Assembly (NCBI RefSeq): GCF_014642075.1
Contig: NZ_BMIK01000022.1
Location: forward strand, 1 to 64,000
Source of the DNA: Parapedobacter defluvii
GTDB taxonomy: Bacteria > Bacteroidota > Bacteroidia > Sphingobacteriales > Sphingobacteriaceae
Direction: 5' to 3'
Length of the DNA: 64,000 bases
Each line of letters begins with the position of its first letter. The stretch's first letter is position 1. Positions 8,625 to 16,416 of the stretch are shown one piece after another. A program made the translations under genes and the position numbers. The notes beneath the pieces are model-generated. The model was not told the origin of the DNA and did no database searches. It worked only from the letters and a program-made list of their open reading frames with translations.

Positions 8625-8843
8625 TCATTCAAGAGTTTTCTTTGCGTTTAATACGGCCTCGTAATCCTCCAAAAAGTTCGACATTTGTAAAGTTCCCTCT
8701 ACCAAAGGAAGCCGGTCAAGAAATTGATCGGCTTTATTTTTAAACCGAAAACCATGTTTACCGTTTACGTATTGCATTCCGAAAAGTACGGCAAAATCTA
8801 TATTGGATATACCTCCAACCTGCAAGAAAGGCTGAAATCCCAC
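8625..8843 (-). CDS. Possible C-terminal remnant of an unknown minus-strand gene
   Basis: A minus-strand frame ends at 8625 with a protein-like tail (ADQFLDRLPLVEG ... FLEDYEAVLNAKK) and is followed by a good terminator, as a real gene end would be. Its upstream part runs antisense through the GIY-YIG remnant, so only the part below about 8750 can be genuine. No family is recognised. Confidence 0.25.
   Translation of the reverse strand: MGFQPFLQVGGISNIDFAVLFGMQYVNGKHGFRFKNKADQFLDRLPLVEGTLQMSNFLEDYEAVLNAKKTLE
8711..8742 (+). terminator. Hairpin followed by T-rich tract, plus strand
   Basis: GCCGGTCAA and TTGATCGGC form a 9-bp stem with one G-T pair and a 4-nt loop, followed by TTTATTTTTA. 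It ends 12 bases before the GIY-YIG start and could end transcription coming from the island. It also overlaps the doubtful minus-strand frame at 8625. Confidence 0.4.
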
Positions 8844-8897
8844 AACGAGCTCGGAAAAAAGGGCTGGACAGTCAAATTCAGGCCGTGGACACTTGTG
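8754..8897 (+). pseudogene. GIY-YIG nuclease, truncated
   Basis: ATG 8754 opens a typical small GIY-YIG protein: VYVLHSEKYGKIYIGYT contains the YVL...YIG core, followed by the Arg in NLQERLKSHN and the conserved FRPWTLV. After residue 48 (base 8897) the family pattern stops abruptly; the expected helix with the catalytic Glu of the second half is missing, and the frame continues into antisense of another gene remnant. Normal members have about 80-100 residues. It is therefore a broken gene whose 3' half was lost at a junction at about 8898-8904. Confidence 0.75.
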
Positions 8898-8904
8898 TGC
8901 TCAT

Positions 8905-9046
8905 CAATGCACGCCGCGCTGGTTGCGCTTAATAAGGAAAGAAATCCTTCCGATGGCCCCCGTGCAGCCTCGCAAACGGGACAGGTCGGGCAATCGGTGC
9001 TTTTATCATACGTATGCCCGGCGGCACAAACTTTCATCCGTTTCAT
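8905..9046 (-). pseudogene. RNA polymerase alpha C-terminal-domain-like small protein, truncated and frameshifted
   Basis: From ATG 9046 the minus strand encodes KVCAAGHTYDKS, a CPTCPVC zinc-type knuckle and EGFLSLLSA. This is the start of a small Bacteroidota protein that normally continues PARRAL... into an RpoA-CTD-like helix-hairpin-helix. Here an extra A at about 8923 shifts the frame; reading across it restores PARRAL up to 8905, after which similarity ends. The helix-hairpin-helix half is gone. It converges on the truncated GIY-YIG gene, and both end at the same point. Family assignment is from memory. Confidence 0.65.
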
Positions 9047-9120
9047 CAGAACATAATTATTGATCTATAGCCTGTTTTAGCGGCATCAATGAATGCGTTA
9101 CAGTTTGCCTTTAAAGGTCT

Positions 9121-9177
9121 GATGGAACCTGCATTTTCATTGCCTTTTGCGTCAGGCACTGACATCGCAGGTTTCAT
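9121..9177 (-). repeat. Structured repeat element, copy A
   Basis: Read on the minus strand it has outer arms ATGAAACCTG and CAGGTTCCATC, and an inner GCCT...AGGC hairpin. The same layout recurs at 54574 and 55853. This copy starts a few bases after the stop of the SRPBCC gene and about 75 bases before the start of the RpoA-CTD-like remnant. Confidence 0.7.
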
Positions 9178-9181
9178 GGAT

Positions 9182-9646
9182 TCAGTTGCGTTCACAGATT
9201 TCTCTGAGCTTTTCCAACGCTTTGGGATAGGTATTCCGAAAATATTCCACCATCTGATCGTTCACGTCGATATCAACGGTCACAGTAGTTGAACCGTTAT
9301 GGCCTTCAAATGCATAATTTTCAAAACCTTGCCAATCTTCCGCCACAGGTCCTTCCGTAATTTCATTCTCACCGTCCAAAATGCCTACATATTCGATGGA
9401 AATATAGCGATTTGGGATATTCTCCCGGATATAACCCACCATTCCTTCCCGTTTTCCCTGCTTATCGGTGCCCACAAACAATACTTTAGCCCCCTTTTGC
9501 CAGGTTCCTTCCATATCTCCTCCTTCGTAGTCCGAGCTGGGGTTAAATACCGATGTCCACTGCTTGAATGTTTCTTTGCCGATCATTTTGTCGTACACCG
9601 TAGCCACGGGGGCATTGATCGATGTCGTAAATTGCATCCTTTCCAT
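9182..9646 (-). CDS. SRPBCC/START-like (AHSA1-type) ligand-binding domain protein, 154 aa
   Basis: ATG at 9646. The start TTSINAPVATVYDKMIGKETFKQW is the typical opening strand and helix of the AHSA1/SRPBCC fold, and the whole protein fits one such domain (usual length 140-160). These proteins bind hydrophobic ligands in a helix-grip cavity; the ligand here is unknown. No signal peptide, so cytoplasmic. A TAnnTTTG promoter lies about 43 bases upstream, and a structured repeat follows the stop. The gene stands alone between the LytTR regulator and the broken RpoA-CTD-like gene. Confidence 0.8.
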   Translation of the reverse strand: MERMQFTTSINAPVATVYDKMIGKETFKQWTSVFNPSSDYEGGDMEGTWQKGAKVLFVGTDKQGKREGMVGYIRENIPNRYISIEYVGILDGENEITEGPVAEDWQGFENYAFEGHNGSTTVTVDIDVNDQMVEYFRNTYPKALEKLREICERN

Positions 9647-9688
9647 CGTAATCTGTCTTTAAGGTTTTTTACATATAAACTAACCTAA

Positions 9689-9725
9689 CAAAGATAGGGA
9701 CCAATTGTTGAACGATGCATTGGTA
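9689..9725 (-). promoter_or_regulatory. Promoter of the SRPBCC gene with overlapping inverted repeat
   Basis: On the minus strand TATCTTTG (9689-9696) matches the Bacteroidota -7 consensus exactly; no good -33 TTTG is seen. ACCAAT and ATTGGT (about 9700-9724) form an inverted repeat just upstream, which may bind a regulator in place of a strong -33 box. Confidence 0.45.
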
Positions 9726-9785
9726 CAATGCGCCAATATAAAGGGGTATTTGCGACAAAAACACGAGTCAAAACCATCCTGCAAC

Positions 9786-10514
9786 TCACCTTCCAAATAA
9801 CAAGGCCATCAAGTCGTCTTTCCGTTGGGACGATACTTCGATTTCCATCCCATCTGCCATTTCCAGCGTACCGCCATTCCCTTTACGATAGCGATTGATG
9901 TAGTAAAGATTGATCATCGAGGAACGGTTGACCCGCAGGAAGGTATCGGCTGCCAGTGCACCCTCAAACTCCTTTAATGTTTTCGACACCACGATTTTCT
10001 TTCCCTCGATGAGGTAAAACGTACAATAATTGCTCATAGCCTCAATGCGGATAATGTGGGATTTATCTACAAAGTACACCCCTTCTGCGGTGGAGAGCGA
10101 CAATCTTTTGCTCGCAAATTCGCCCGAAGGTTTGGGCGCAGCTATTGTTTTTTGGGCCACACGGCTTTTCAACCGAACAATCGCCTGACTCAGTTCGTCG
10201 TCTGCGATCGGCTTGAGCAGGTAGTCTACAGCACTCAAGCGCAACGCATCTAAGGTGTACGAATCATACGCCGTCGTAAATATGACCTCAAAGGCAAAAC
10301 CGGAGAGCCGCTCCAAAAACTGGAAGCCATTCATACCCGGCATTTCTACGTCAAGAAAAAGTACATCCGGCTTGTGATTATTGATCTCAATAAGTGCAAC
10401 TTCGGGATCGTAGAAAGTGGCCACAAGGGAGATATCCGCTTCAAAATATTGCAACTTGTGAGCCAGCAACTTGCACCCCCGGGGTTCGTCATCCAAAATA
10501 ACTGCTTTGAGCAT
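9786..10514 (-). CDS. LytTR-family response regulator, 242 aa
   Basis: ATG 10514 is preferred; a TTG at 10523 would add three residues. The N-terminal receiver has the acidic pair DDE (residues 8-10), the phosphoacceptor Asp55 in FLDVEMPGMNG, the Thr of FTTAYD and the Lys of LLKPI. The C-terminal LytTR DNA-binding domain runs from about residue 140 (FVDKSHIIRIEAMSNYCTFYL ... FLRVNRSSMINL). It is encoded a few bases after the kinase gene and so forms a pair with it. LytTR regulators bind pairs of direct repeats about 21 bp apart; such a pair exists at 26186-26218 upstream of the surface-protein operon, a possible target. Confidence 0.93.
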   Translation of the reverse strand: MLKAVILDDEPRGCKLLAHKLQYFEADISLVATFYDPEVALIEINNHKPDVLFLDVEMPGMNGFQFLERLSGFAFEVIFTTAYDSYTLDALRLSAVDYLLKPIADDELSQAIVRLKSRVAQKTIAAPKPSGEFASKRLSLSTAEGVYFVDKSHIIRIEAMSNYCTFYLIEGKKIVVSKTLKEFEGALAADTFLRVNRSSMINLYYINRYRKGNGGTLEMADGMEIEVSSQRKDDLMALLFGR

Positions 10515-10526
10515 ATCGATCAAGGT

Positions 10527-13500
10527 TTAGTGAATATCTAGTATACTGAATGGCGTCAATACCAGCGGAACACACAATACCGCTTTCGTTCCGCTCAATC
10601 CGTCTCCCGCCAGGTTCGTCAATTCCAGCTTTCCAGTCGTACAACCTGCATTCCGATTGATCAATTTAAGGCGTTCTTCAATCGTAGCCAGCCCCATTGA
10701 TGCTTTCTTATAGGGATGATTCGGTTTTGACCGTGATTTTCCCAATCCCATTCCGTTGTCGACAATGGTAAAGCAGATACTACTTCCATCCTGCTGGACG
10801 GTAACCTGTATCTTGCCCCGCCAGTTTATCTGCTGCCGTATCCCGTGATGGATGGCATTTTCGATCAGCGGCTGTACCAGCATCGGAGGGATAAAAAGAT
10901 TCTTCATATCAGGGTTTCCTATAACCGAAAAATCATAATCGAACTCATTATTGAACCGCAATGCTTCCAATTCCACGTATAAATTCAGCGCTTCCCACTC
11001 TCTCGCAACACTCACGTAACTGTAGGCCGAATTTTCGAGCACCAACCTGTTCAGCTTGGCAAACTTCTGCACCAAACGACTCGCTGCTTCTGCATCTTTC
11101 TCCAAAATATAGGATTCAATGGAGCTAAGCACATTGAATATAAAATGCGGATTCATCTGTGCGCGGATAGCCTTTAATTCGCTTTCGGATAAGCGTTTTT
11201 GGTAATCTGATTCCAATTTTTCCTTCCGCTCCGCTTCGATGCGTTCCATCTGCGCGGTTACTTCGGCGGTTTTCAACGCCAGTTGCTGCTTCAAATCCTC
11301 ATTGAAGGCAATCTGCATGGCGTTGAGCTTCTTTGATTGATCAAGCCGATACCGGAAGACACTGTATGCAATCAAAAAAAACAGGATGATAACGACTCCG
11401 TAAAACCAGGGAGTCTGCCAATACGGTCCTTTGATATGGATCGGAATTTCACTTAGGTGCGTATTCCAATTGCCCATGTAGTCACCCGTACGCACCAGAA
11501 AACGGTAATCGCCTCTGCTGATATCGGTATAGGAGACCGAAAAATCTGCTTTCGCCAGACGCCAGTCTTTATCCACCCCTTCCAGCATAAACGCAAATTG
11601 CATTTCATGCGGGTCAATGGCACCGGGGGCAGAGAGGGTGAGGGTAAAAAAGTTCTGTTCATGATCGAGTTCGATCGGCCCTCGCCGCAGCAGGTGGGAA
11701 AAATCCTGATCATGCACAAAAAAGGAGTTAACTACCGCTTTTGGAAGCGTTCTTTTTGCCACTACATCGGCGGCACGCCCCATCACAAAACCCCTATCGG
11801 TAGCCATCACAACGGTGGAGTTTGAATTGGCAGCGCAGGTTTGCAAGGCGATGTGCCGGGGAGGAACAATGCCCTGCCCGGGTTGCAACTGCTTGAATTT
11901 TTTAGAATCGGTATCAAACACCATCAGCCCATCTTCCGTAGCAATCCAAAGGTTACCCAGCGCATCTTCCGACGCGTCATGTGGGTTTTGCCAAGGTGTC
12001 GGATTGGTATTCGGAAAGTTCTGAAACGTGTAGCCGTTTCCTGATTTTTTGACGTTGGAAATCCCCAAGTATTCGGTTACCACCCATACAGACCCGTCCA
12101 TTGCCGGTACGATAGCCCGTACGGTATTCGATGGAATGGAGTTAGACATTTCAGTCCGGAACCGATCAACGGTGACCAACTTCTTATCCGAAATATGCAA
12201 TAAACCGAAGCCATCCGTACCTACCCATATATCCCCATTCATGTCTTTGGTCATGCAAATCAGTTTGTTGTCGGGCAGTCCATTCCCCGCATTGGTTAAC
12301 GTCAGGGTTTGGTCGGTACAGTTGTATTTATAAAGCCCCGAATTCCAGGCAGCAATCCATAAATAGGGCGACCCGTCAATCGTATCCGAGACAACATTTC
12401 CGCAATCGGCCTGGCGAAAACCATAGGTGTCTCCCCGGATGGGCAAGGGATACGGGGGTTTGCCGCCATCCTGTATCCAAACCCCTTTATCGTATGTAGA
12501 CAAGTATAGTTTCCCTCCGATTTCGGTAAAATTACTTGTCCACAAACCATTCAAGTCGTAACGCTTGACTGTTCTTTTCTCCCTCTTGTCGTATAGCTGT
12601 ATATGGGATGCCGTACGGTACCACCACCGGTCGCCCCCTGCCATGCGCAGTTGCTTGATTGGCTCCGATAAGGACAGGGAATAAAAAGACGAAAAACGGT
12701 TCTGATAATCCGAATACCGGATCAGGCCTTTATTACGTGTACCGATCCAGATCGTACCTCCTGCGTCCACGTGTATTGTCGCAATGATATCACTCGTGGG
12801 GTCTTCTGGGGTTAGTGTCTCCCAATCCAACAAGCTACAGGCCCCGGTAGTCCGGTCATAGCGGTATATCCCTTTTGACTGATGCCCCGCCAGCACTGTA
12901 TTTCCCCGGATGGCCACGGCATGGATCGCGTTGTCATAGACCCGATCGTTAGGGCCAATGCCCAGCAAATCCGTACGCAGTTCACCGGTTTTCAAATTCA
13001 GGCTGCAAAGGTTATAATCGTAATAGGAAAACCACAGGATGCCATCGTGTTCTGCAAAACTGCCGCAGCCATTTTCATCGACCCAGGGTTTTGCTTCCGG
13101 TTTTAAATTATATGCTTTTGTGACTCCCGTTTTCGGGTTGACGCAAAAAATACCGTGATGCCGGGTACCTACCCAGATAGTACCGTCTTCCGCCCGGAAA
13201 AGATCATAGATAGATAGCGGCCCAAGGGAGTCGGGCACCAAGGTAACCTTTGAAATCTGCTTTGTGGATGCATCCATCTTCAGCACACCGGTATCCTGCC
13301 CACCAAACCAGATATTGCCGTCCGCATCGGATACGACATCGTTAAGCATCCGTATCGAAAGGGTATCTCGGCCGTCCCAATAGTAGGTATAATTGGTAAA
13401 TGCCCGGGGGCTGGGCAGCGATTTGTCATAATAGCTCAACCCACCCGTATAACTGGTAATCCACATCCCGCCATGTTCGTCCTCGTAAATGCCCGAGAGG

Positions 13501-13757
13501 TTATTACTGGAAATAGAGGCTGGATTTTGGTGGTCGTGCGTAAAATTCTTGCTATTGACCAGGTCGAACAGGTAAAGCCCCTTATTGGTTGCCAGCCATA
13601 CAAACCCTTCACGGTCGGTGATGATTCGCCGGATGGCATTACCCGGTACCTGTCCTTCTTTCGTAAACCACTCAAAATTGTAAAGACGTTCCTGCGCGCT
13701 GCTCACGTGTATGAGCATCACCATCATCAACCAACCGGGTACTATCTTTGCTATCAA
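10527..13757 (-). CDS. Two-component beta-propeller sensor histidine kinase (LytS-type), 1076 aa
   Basis: The only start giving a full signal peptide is TTG 13757 (MIAKIVPGWLMMVMLIHVSSAQ), with a stop two codons upstream. Residues 40-690 are Reg_prop beta-propeller repeats (IWVGTRNKGL, IWIGTRHHG-type blades), then a Y_Y_Y domain, one membrane helix at about 775-797 (VVIILFFLIAYSVF) and a coiled-coil linker. The His_kinase domain has His871 in MNPHFIFN, and the ATPase domain has ENAIHHG and DNGMGLG. The propeller is periplasmic and probably senses a glycan or envelope signal. Unlike the common hybrid form, it is split from its regulator, which follows directly. An unusual 80-bp hairpin lies about 93 bp upstream. 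Confidence 0.93.
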   Translation of the reverse strand: MIAKIVPGWLMMVMLIHVSSAQERLYNFEWFTKEGQVPGNAIRRIITDREGFVWLATNKGLYLFDLVNSKNFTHDHQNPASISSNNLSGIYEDEHGGMWITSYTGGLSYYDKSLPSPRAFTNYTYYWDGRDTLSIRMLNDVVSDADGNIWFGGQDTGVLKMDASTKQISKVTLVPDSLGPLSIYDLFRAEDGTIWVGTRHHGIFCVNPKTGVTKAYNLKPEAKPWVDENGCGSFAEHDGILWFSYYDYNLCSLNLKTGELRTDLLGIGPNDRVYDNAIHAVAIRGNTVLAGHQSKGIYRYDRTTGACSLLDWETLTPEDPTSDIIATIHVDAGGTIWIGTRNKGLIRYSDYQNRFSSFYSLSLSEPIKQLRMAGGDRWWYRTASHIQLYDKREKRTVKRYDLNGLWTSNFTEIGGKLYLSTYDKGVWIQDGGKPPYPLPIRGDTYGFRQADCGNVVSDTIDGSPYLWIAAWNSGLYKYNCTDQTLTLTNAGNGLPDNKLICMTKDMNGDIWVGTDGFGLLHISDKKLVTVDRFRTEMSNSIPSNTVRAIVPAMDGSVWVVTEYLGISNVKKSGNGYTFQNFPNTNPTPWQNPHDASEDALGNLWIATEDGLMVFDTDSKKFKQLQPGQGIVPPRHIALQTCAANSNSTVVMATDRGFVMGRAADVVAKRTLPKAVVNSFFVHDQDFSHLLRRGPIELDHEQNFFTLTLSAPGAIDPHEMQFAFMLEGVDKDWRLAKADFSVSYTDISRGDYRFLVRTGDYMGNWNTHLSEIPIHIKGPYWQTPWFYGVVIILFFLIAYSVFRYRLDQSKKLNAMQIAFNEDLKQQLALKTAEVTAQMERIEAERKEKLESDYQKRLSESELKAIRAQMNPHFIFNVLSSIESYILEKDAEAASRLVQKFAKLNRLVLENSAYSYVSVAREWEALNLYVELEALRFNNEFDYDFSVIGNPDMKNLFIPPMLVQPLIENAIHHGIRQQINWRGKIQVTVQQDGSSICFTIVDNGMGLGKSRSKPNHPYKKASMGLATIEERLKLINRNAGCTTGKLELTNLAGDGLSGTKAVLCVPLVLTPFSILDIH

Positions 13758-13849
13758 CGCTTATCGACCTACGTAAATATCCAATTTTTTCCACTCAAAT
13801 AAAAAGAAAATAACAATCCGTTAACTGACCAGTGCGCAGATGACTCCTT

Positions 13850-13929
13850 TGAATGAGCGAAACGAACCTGTTATTGAGGGAATGGATAAAATGGCCTTCC
13901 CTTATCGCAGGGCAGTGTCCGCTCATTCA
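13850..13929. repeat. Long nested hairpin in the kinase upstream region
   Basis: Perfect outer arms TGAATGAGCG and CGCTCATTCA enclose CCTG/CAGG and an inner AGGGAA(t)GG/CCTTCCCT stem around a short loop. The nesting suggests one folded element of 80 bases, in the leader of the kinase gene on the minus strand or upstream of the remnant at 14023 on the plus strand. The region 13758-14022 otherwise shows no gene. Confidence 0.55.
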
Positions 13930-14022
13930 ACCCTACCCTTTACGCATTGTTAAAAAACCAACAGGCCACCGCGCTCGTAGTTTCAATAAAAATTACTCCC
14001 CATTGATGATTAAAACTGCCAT

Positions 14023-14400
14023 GAAACCGATTTCACGTGCGATCCGCTTACTTTAGATGGCCACCTGGATAAGTACTCCTGCCTTACACGCTCAACTTCC
14101 CGTACAGGATTCGCTGCAACAGCTGCTCAATGCCCATCCGCAGCATGACGATCGCCGTGCCGAATTGCTTAACAGTTTGGCTTTTTTTACATACCTAAAT
14201 CAAGCAACTTTGGCTGTATGGCGCACTGTTGATTGTGTTACTTATTTCGCTGGGCGGATACCTACTTAGCTAGTCGCGTATCCAACGGCATACAAAGAAA
14301 AATCGATTGGCCTGGCAGGGATCGAAAACAGTTACCCGCGCACAGCTAATCCTGCCCCTGATCCCTGCAACAGAACCGTCTGTCGTACAATAGGGACGGA
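14023..14400 (+). pseudogene. Remnant of an exported TPR-type sensor/regulator
   Basis: ATG 14023 starts a signal peptide (MKPISRAIRLL) that is interrupted by TAG and then continues in frame as MATWISTPALHAQLPVQDSLQQLLNAHP, which is the usual opening of Bacteroidota TPR histidine kinases. At about 14190 the frame shifts and the sequence resembles a membrane helix (LWLYGALLIVLLISLGGYLL), again followed by a stop and a basic segment. The TPR region and any kinase domain are missing. It looks like an internally deleted and decayed gene. Each piece is short, so the family call is tentative. The stretch 14270-14419 holds nothing else recognisable. Confidence 0.5.
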
Positions 14401-14419
14401 ATACGGATACGGCCGGATT

Positions 14420-16411
14420 TCATTGCCTGCGAATCGACTGGGCCAAGCCCCGGTTGCCCTCCGCTGTTCCCGAGGCTACGCCGACCGCATATTCATACAG
14501 CGTGTCGTTCTTGACATTTTTATCAACAAATACGCTGTTCACGGCTGTTGTACCGATCTTTGAAAACTCCGCCTGCCCGGCCGCCTTTCGGTAAATAACA
14601 TACTGCTTTCCGGCGACCGTTAGCGGAACAGGCCACGCAACCTCAATCCCGGCAGTCAGGTTGCGCAGGTACAGCTGAGTGGGTGCCGCCAATTCCTCTG
14701 TCTGGTCTGCGGCAAGTGCAGTATTGGGCGAAAGGATACTTTGGTTGCCCCAGGCATCCACTGATGCAACAGCGTATTCAAGGGCCACCGTTTTATCGAC
14801 CGTACTATCGGTAAAAAACGGGAGTTTAAGCAGTTCCGGCGAGATCACCTGGTAATTTTCATCTCCTTCTTTACGCCTATACACGACAAATCCCGCCACG
14901 TTGTCGTCCCGAAGCATCACGTTATCCCATTGGAGAGAAGTCCCATCCACCGTATGGCGGGCCTGGATGCCCCCTGGCGCGGTCAATACAACCGGTTGCC
15001 GAAGGGTTACGGAAGCCACTTCGGAAGTATCGCTAACCACCTGATGCAGGTTGATGGACTGCAACGCATAGTGTAACTGTCCGGCCTGTTGCACCGAAAA
15101 TGTCGTATCGACAAACACGGTATCCTGTACAGGCGAGGAGATGACTTCCATATTCGTCGCCGAGGTGCCCCTCAGCACATAGTAACCAAATAAATCAAGC
15201 TCATCTCCCGGCTGCCAATTGATTTTTATTCCTTCTGGCGTGACCGACGCATTTACGACCCTCGGTGCCGTTGGTGGCAGGCTATCCACGCCTTTCTTAT
15301 AACCGCTCACTTCGGAAAAAGCCAGCGGGGCACTTCCCGGCAGATTCAGGATCAGCGGCCTCACCTTGTAGAAGTACGACGTGGCATTGATCACCCGTGT
15401 ATCCAAATAACGGGTTTCCGTAGCCGGAATGGTATCCAGTTCCACATAATCGGATCCTACCTGACGGGATTTCAGAATCTGGACGCCCCCATAAACCGCC
15501 TGCCGGGGAAGCGGATCCCAGGTGAGCAATATGCCGCCCAGCGTGTCGGCCGTTTTCAGGTTGCTGATGCGGGCAATCTTCGCCGGCTCCACAGCAATCG
15601 TATAAAGCGTATCGGAAGCCGGGCCCTCGTTGCCGGCGAAATCCGAAACACGCATAAAATAGCGGTAGCGTTGCCCGGGTGTAACCGTTTCGCTGAAATA
15701 AACCCGTGTGCTGTCGGAAACCCCATCGGTTGCAACCAGCAACCTCGACACCTGCTGGAATTCCGTATCGCCGACACTCCGGTAAACCGTTGCAAACGAC
15801 GGCATCTCCCCTTCAAAATGTTGCGCTAATGAAAACCAACTAACGGAAACTGTACTGTCCGTTGTTAAAAAGGTGTTTCCCCGGTACCGCTCACTCAATG
15901 TGGGCAGTCCGGCCTTTACAACGGCCTCCATCTGCTTTGCTTCTTTTCCGTCCTGCTGCCAGGTTATCCGATAGGACGACGAAACCCCGGGGTCCCGATC
16001 GCGGTCAACAAAAATCAGTCCCAGCGCCTCCTGGATTTCCGTACTGATCAGCAACAGGCCCAACGTGTCGGGGCCGGTGCTTACCAGCCGGTCATATGCT
16101 TCCTTTATGGTACGTACGGACAGCTTGTTCAATATTTCTGTGGTAAATGCGCCGGTCCGTTTCTCCAATTCAGCCGCGGATGCCGGAAAGGTAACCACGC
16201 CAATCCGTTTGTAATTCTGCATTTGCCCATCGGCCCGCTCGACAACAAACGATTCATTTTCCCTTAGAAATCCGGTCGGACGGGAGTCGTCCAACAATGC
16301 GCCCACCAGTACCAGGGTATGGTCCGGTCCCGGAAGCACCAGTGGAAACGATTCGTCTTGCGCGATTGCGCAAAGCGGCAGAAAAAAGATTGCTAAAATC
16401 AGTTGCTTCAT
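14420..16411 (-). CDS. Secreted fibronectin type III repeat protein, 663 aa
   Basis: ATG 16411 gives a clean signal peptide (MKQLILAIFFLPLCAIAQ); the frame extends six codons further upstream without support. After an N-terminal unique region of about 190 residues come four or more FN3-like modules, recognised by patterns such as ISNLKTADTLGGILLTWDP, INWQPGDELDLFGYYVLRG and LQWDNVMLRDDNVAGFVVYR, each with the W...GYxVYR spacing. It is the last gene of the surface operon and starts five bases after the giant protein's stop. No sorting domain is obvious at the C-terminus. Probably an envelope or extracellular scaffold working with the giant protein. Confidence 0.8.
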   Translation of the reverse strand: MKQLILAIFFLPLCAIAQDESFPLVLPGPDHTLVLVGALLDDSRPTGFLRENESFVVERADGQMQNYKRIGVVTFPASAAELEKRTGAFTTEILNKLSVRTIKEAYDRLVSTGPDTLGLLLISTEIQEALGLIFVDRDRDPGVSSSYRITWQQDGKEAKQMEAVVKAGLPTLSERYRGNTFLTTDSTVSVSWFSLAQHFEGEMPSFATVYRSVGDTEFQQVSRLLVATDGVSDSTRVYFSETVTPGQRYRYFMRVSDFAGNEGPASDTLYTIAVEPAKIARISNLKTADTLGGILLTWDPLPRQAVYGGVQILKSRQVGSDYVELDTIPATETRYLDTRVINATSYFYKVRPLILNLPGSAPLAFSEVSGYKKGVDSLPPTAPRVVNASVTPEGIKINWQPGDELDLFGYYVLRGTSATNMEVISSPVQDTVFVDTTFSVQQAGQLHYALQSINLHQVVSDTSEVASVTLRQPVVLTAPGGIQARHTVDGTSLQWDNVMLRDDNVAGFVVYRRKEGDENYQVISPELLKLPFFTDSTVDKTVALEYAVASVDAWGNQSILSPNTALAADQTEELAAPTQLYLRNLTAGIEVAWPVPLTVAGKQYVIYRKAAGQAEFSKIGTTAVNSVFVDKNVKNDTLYEYAVGVASGTAEGNRGLAQSIRRQ

Positions 16412-16416
16412 ATTCT

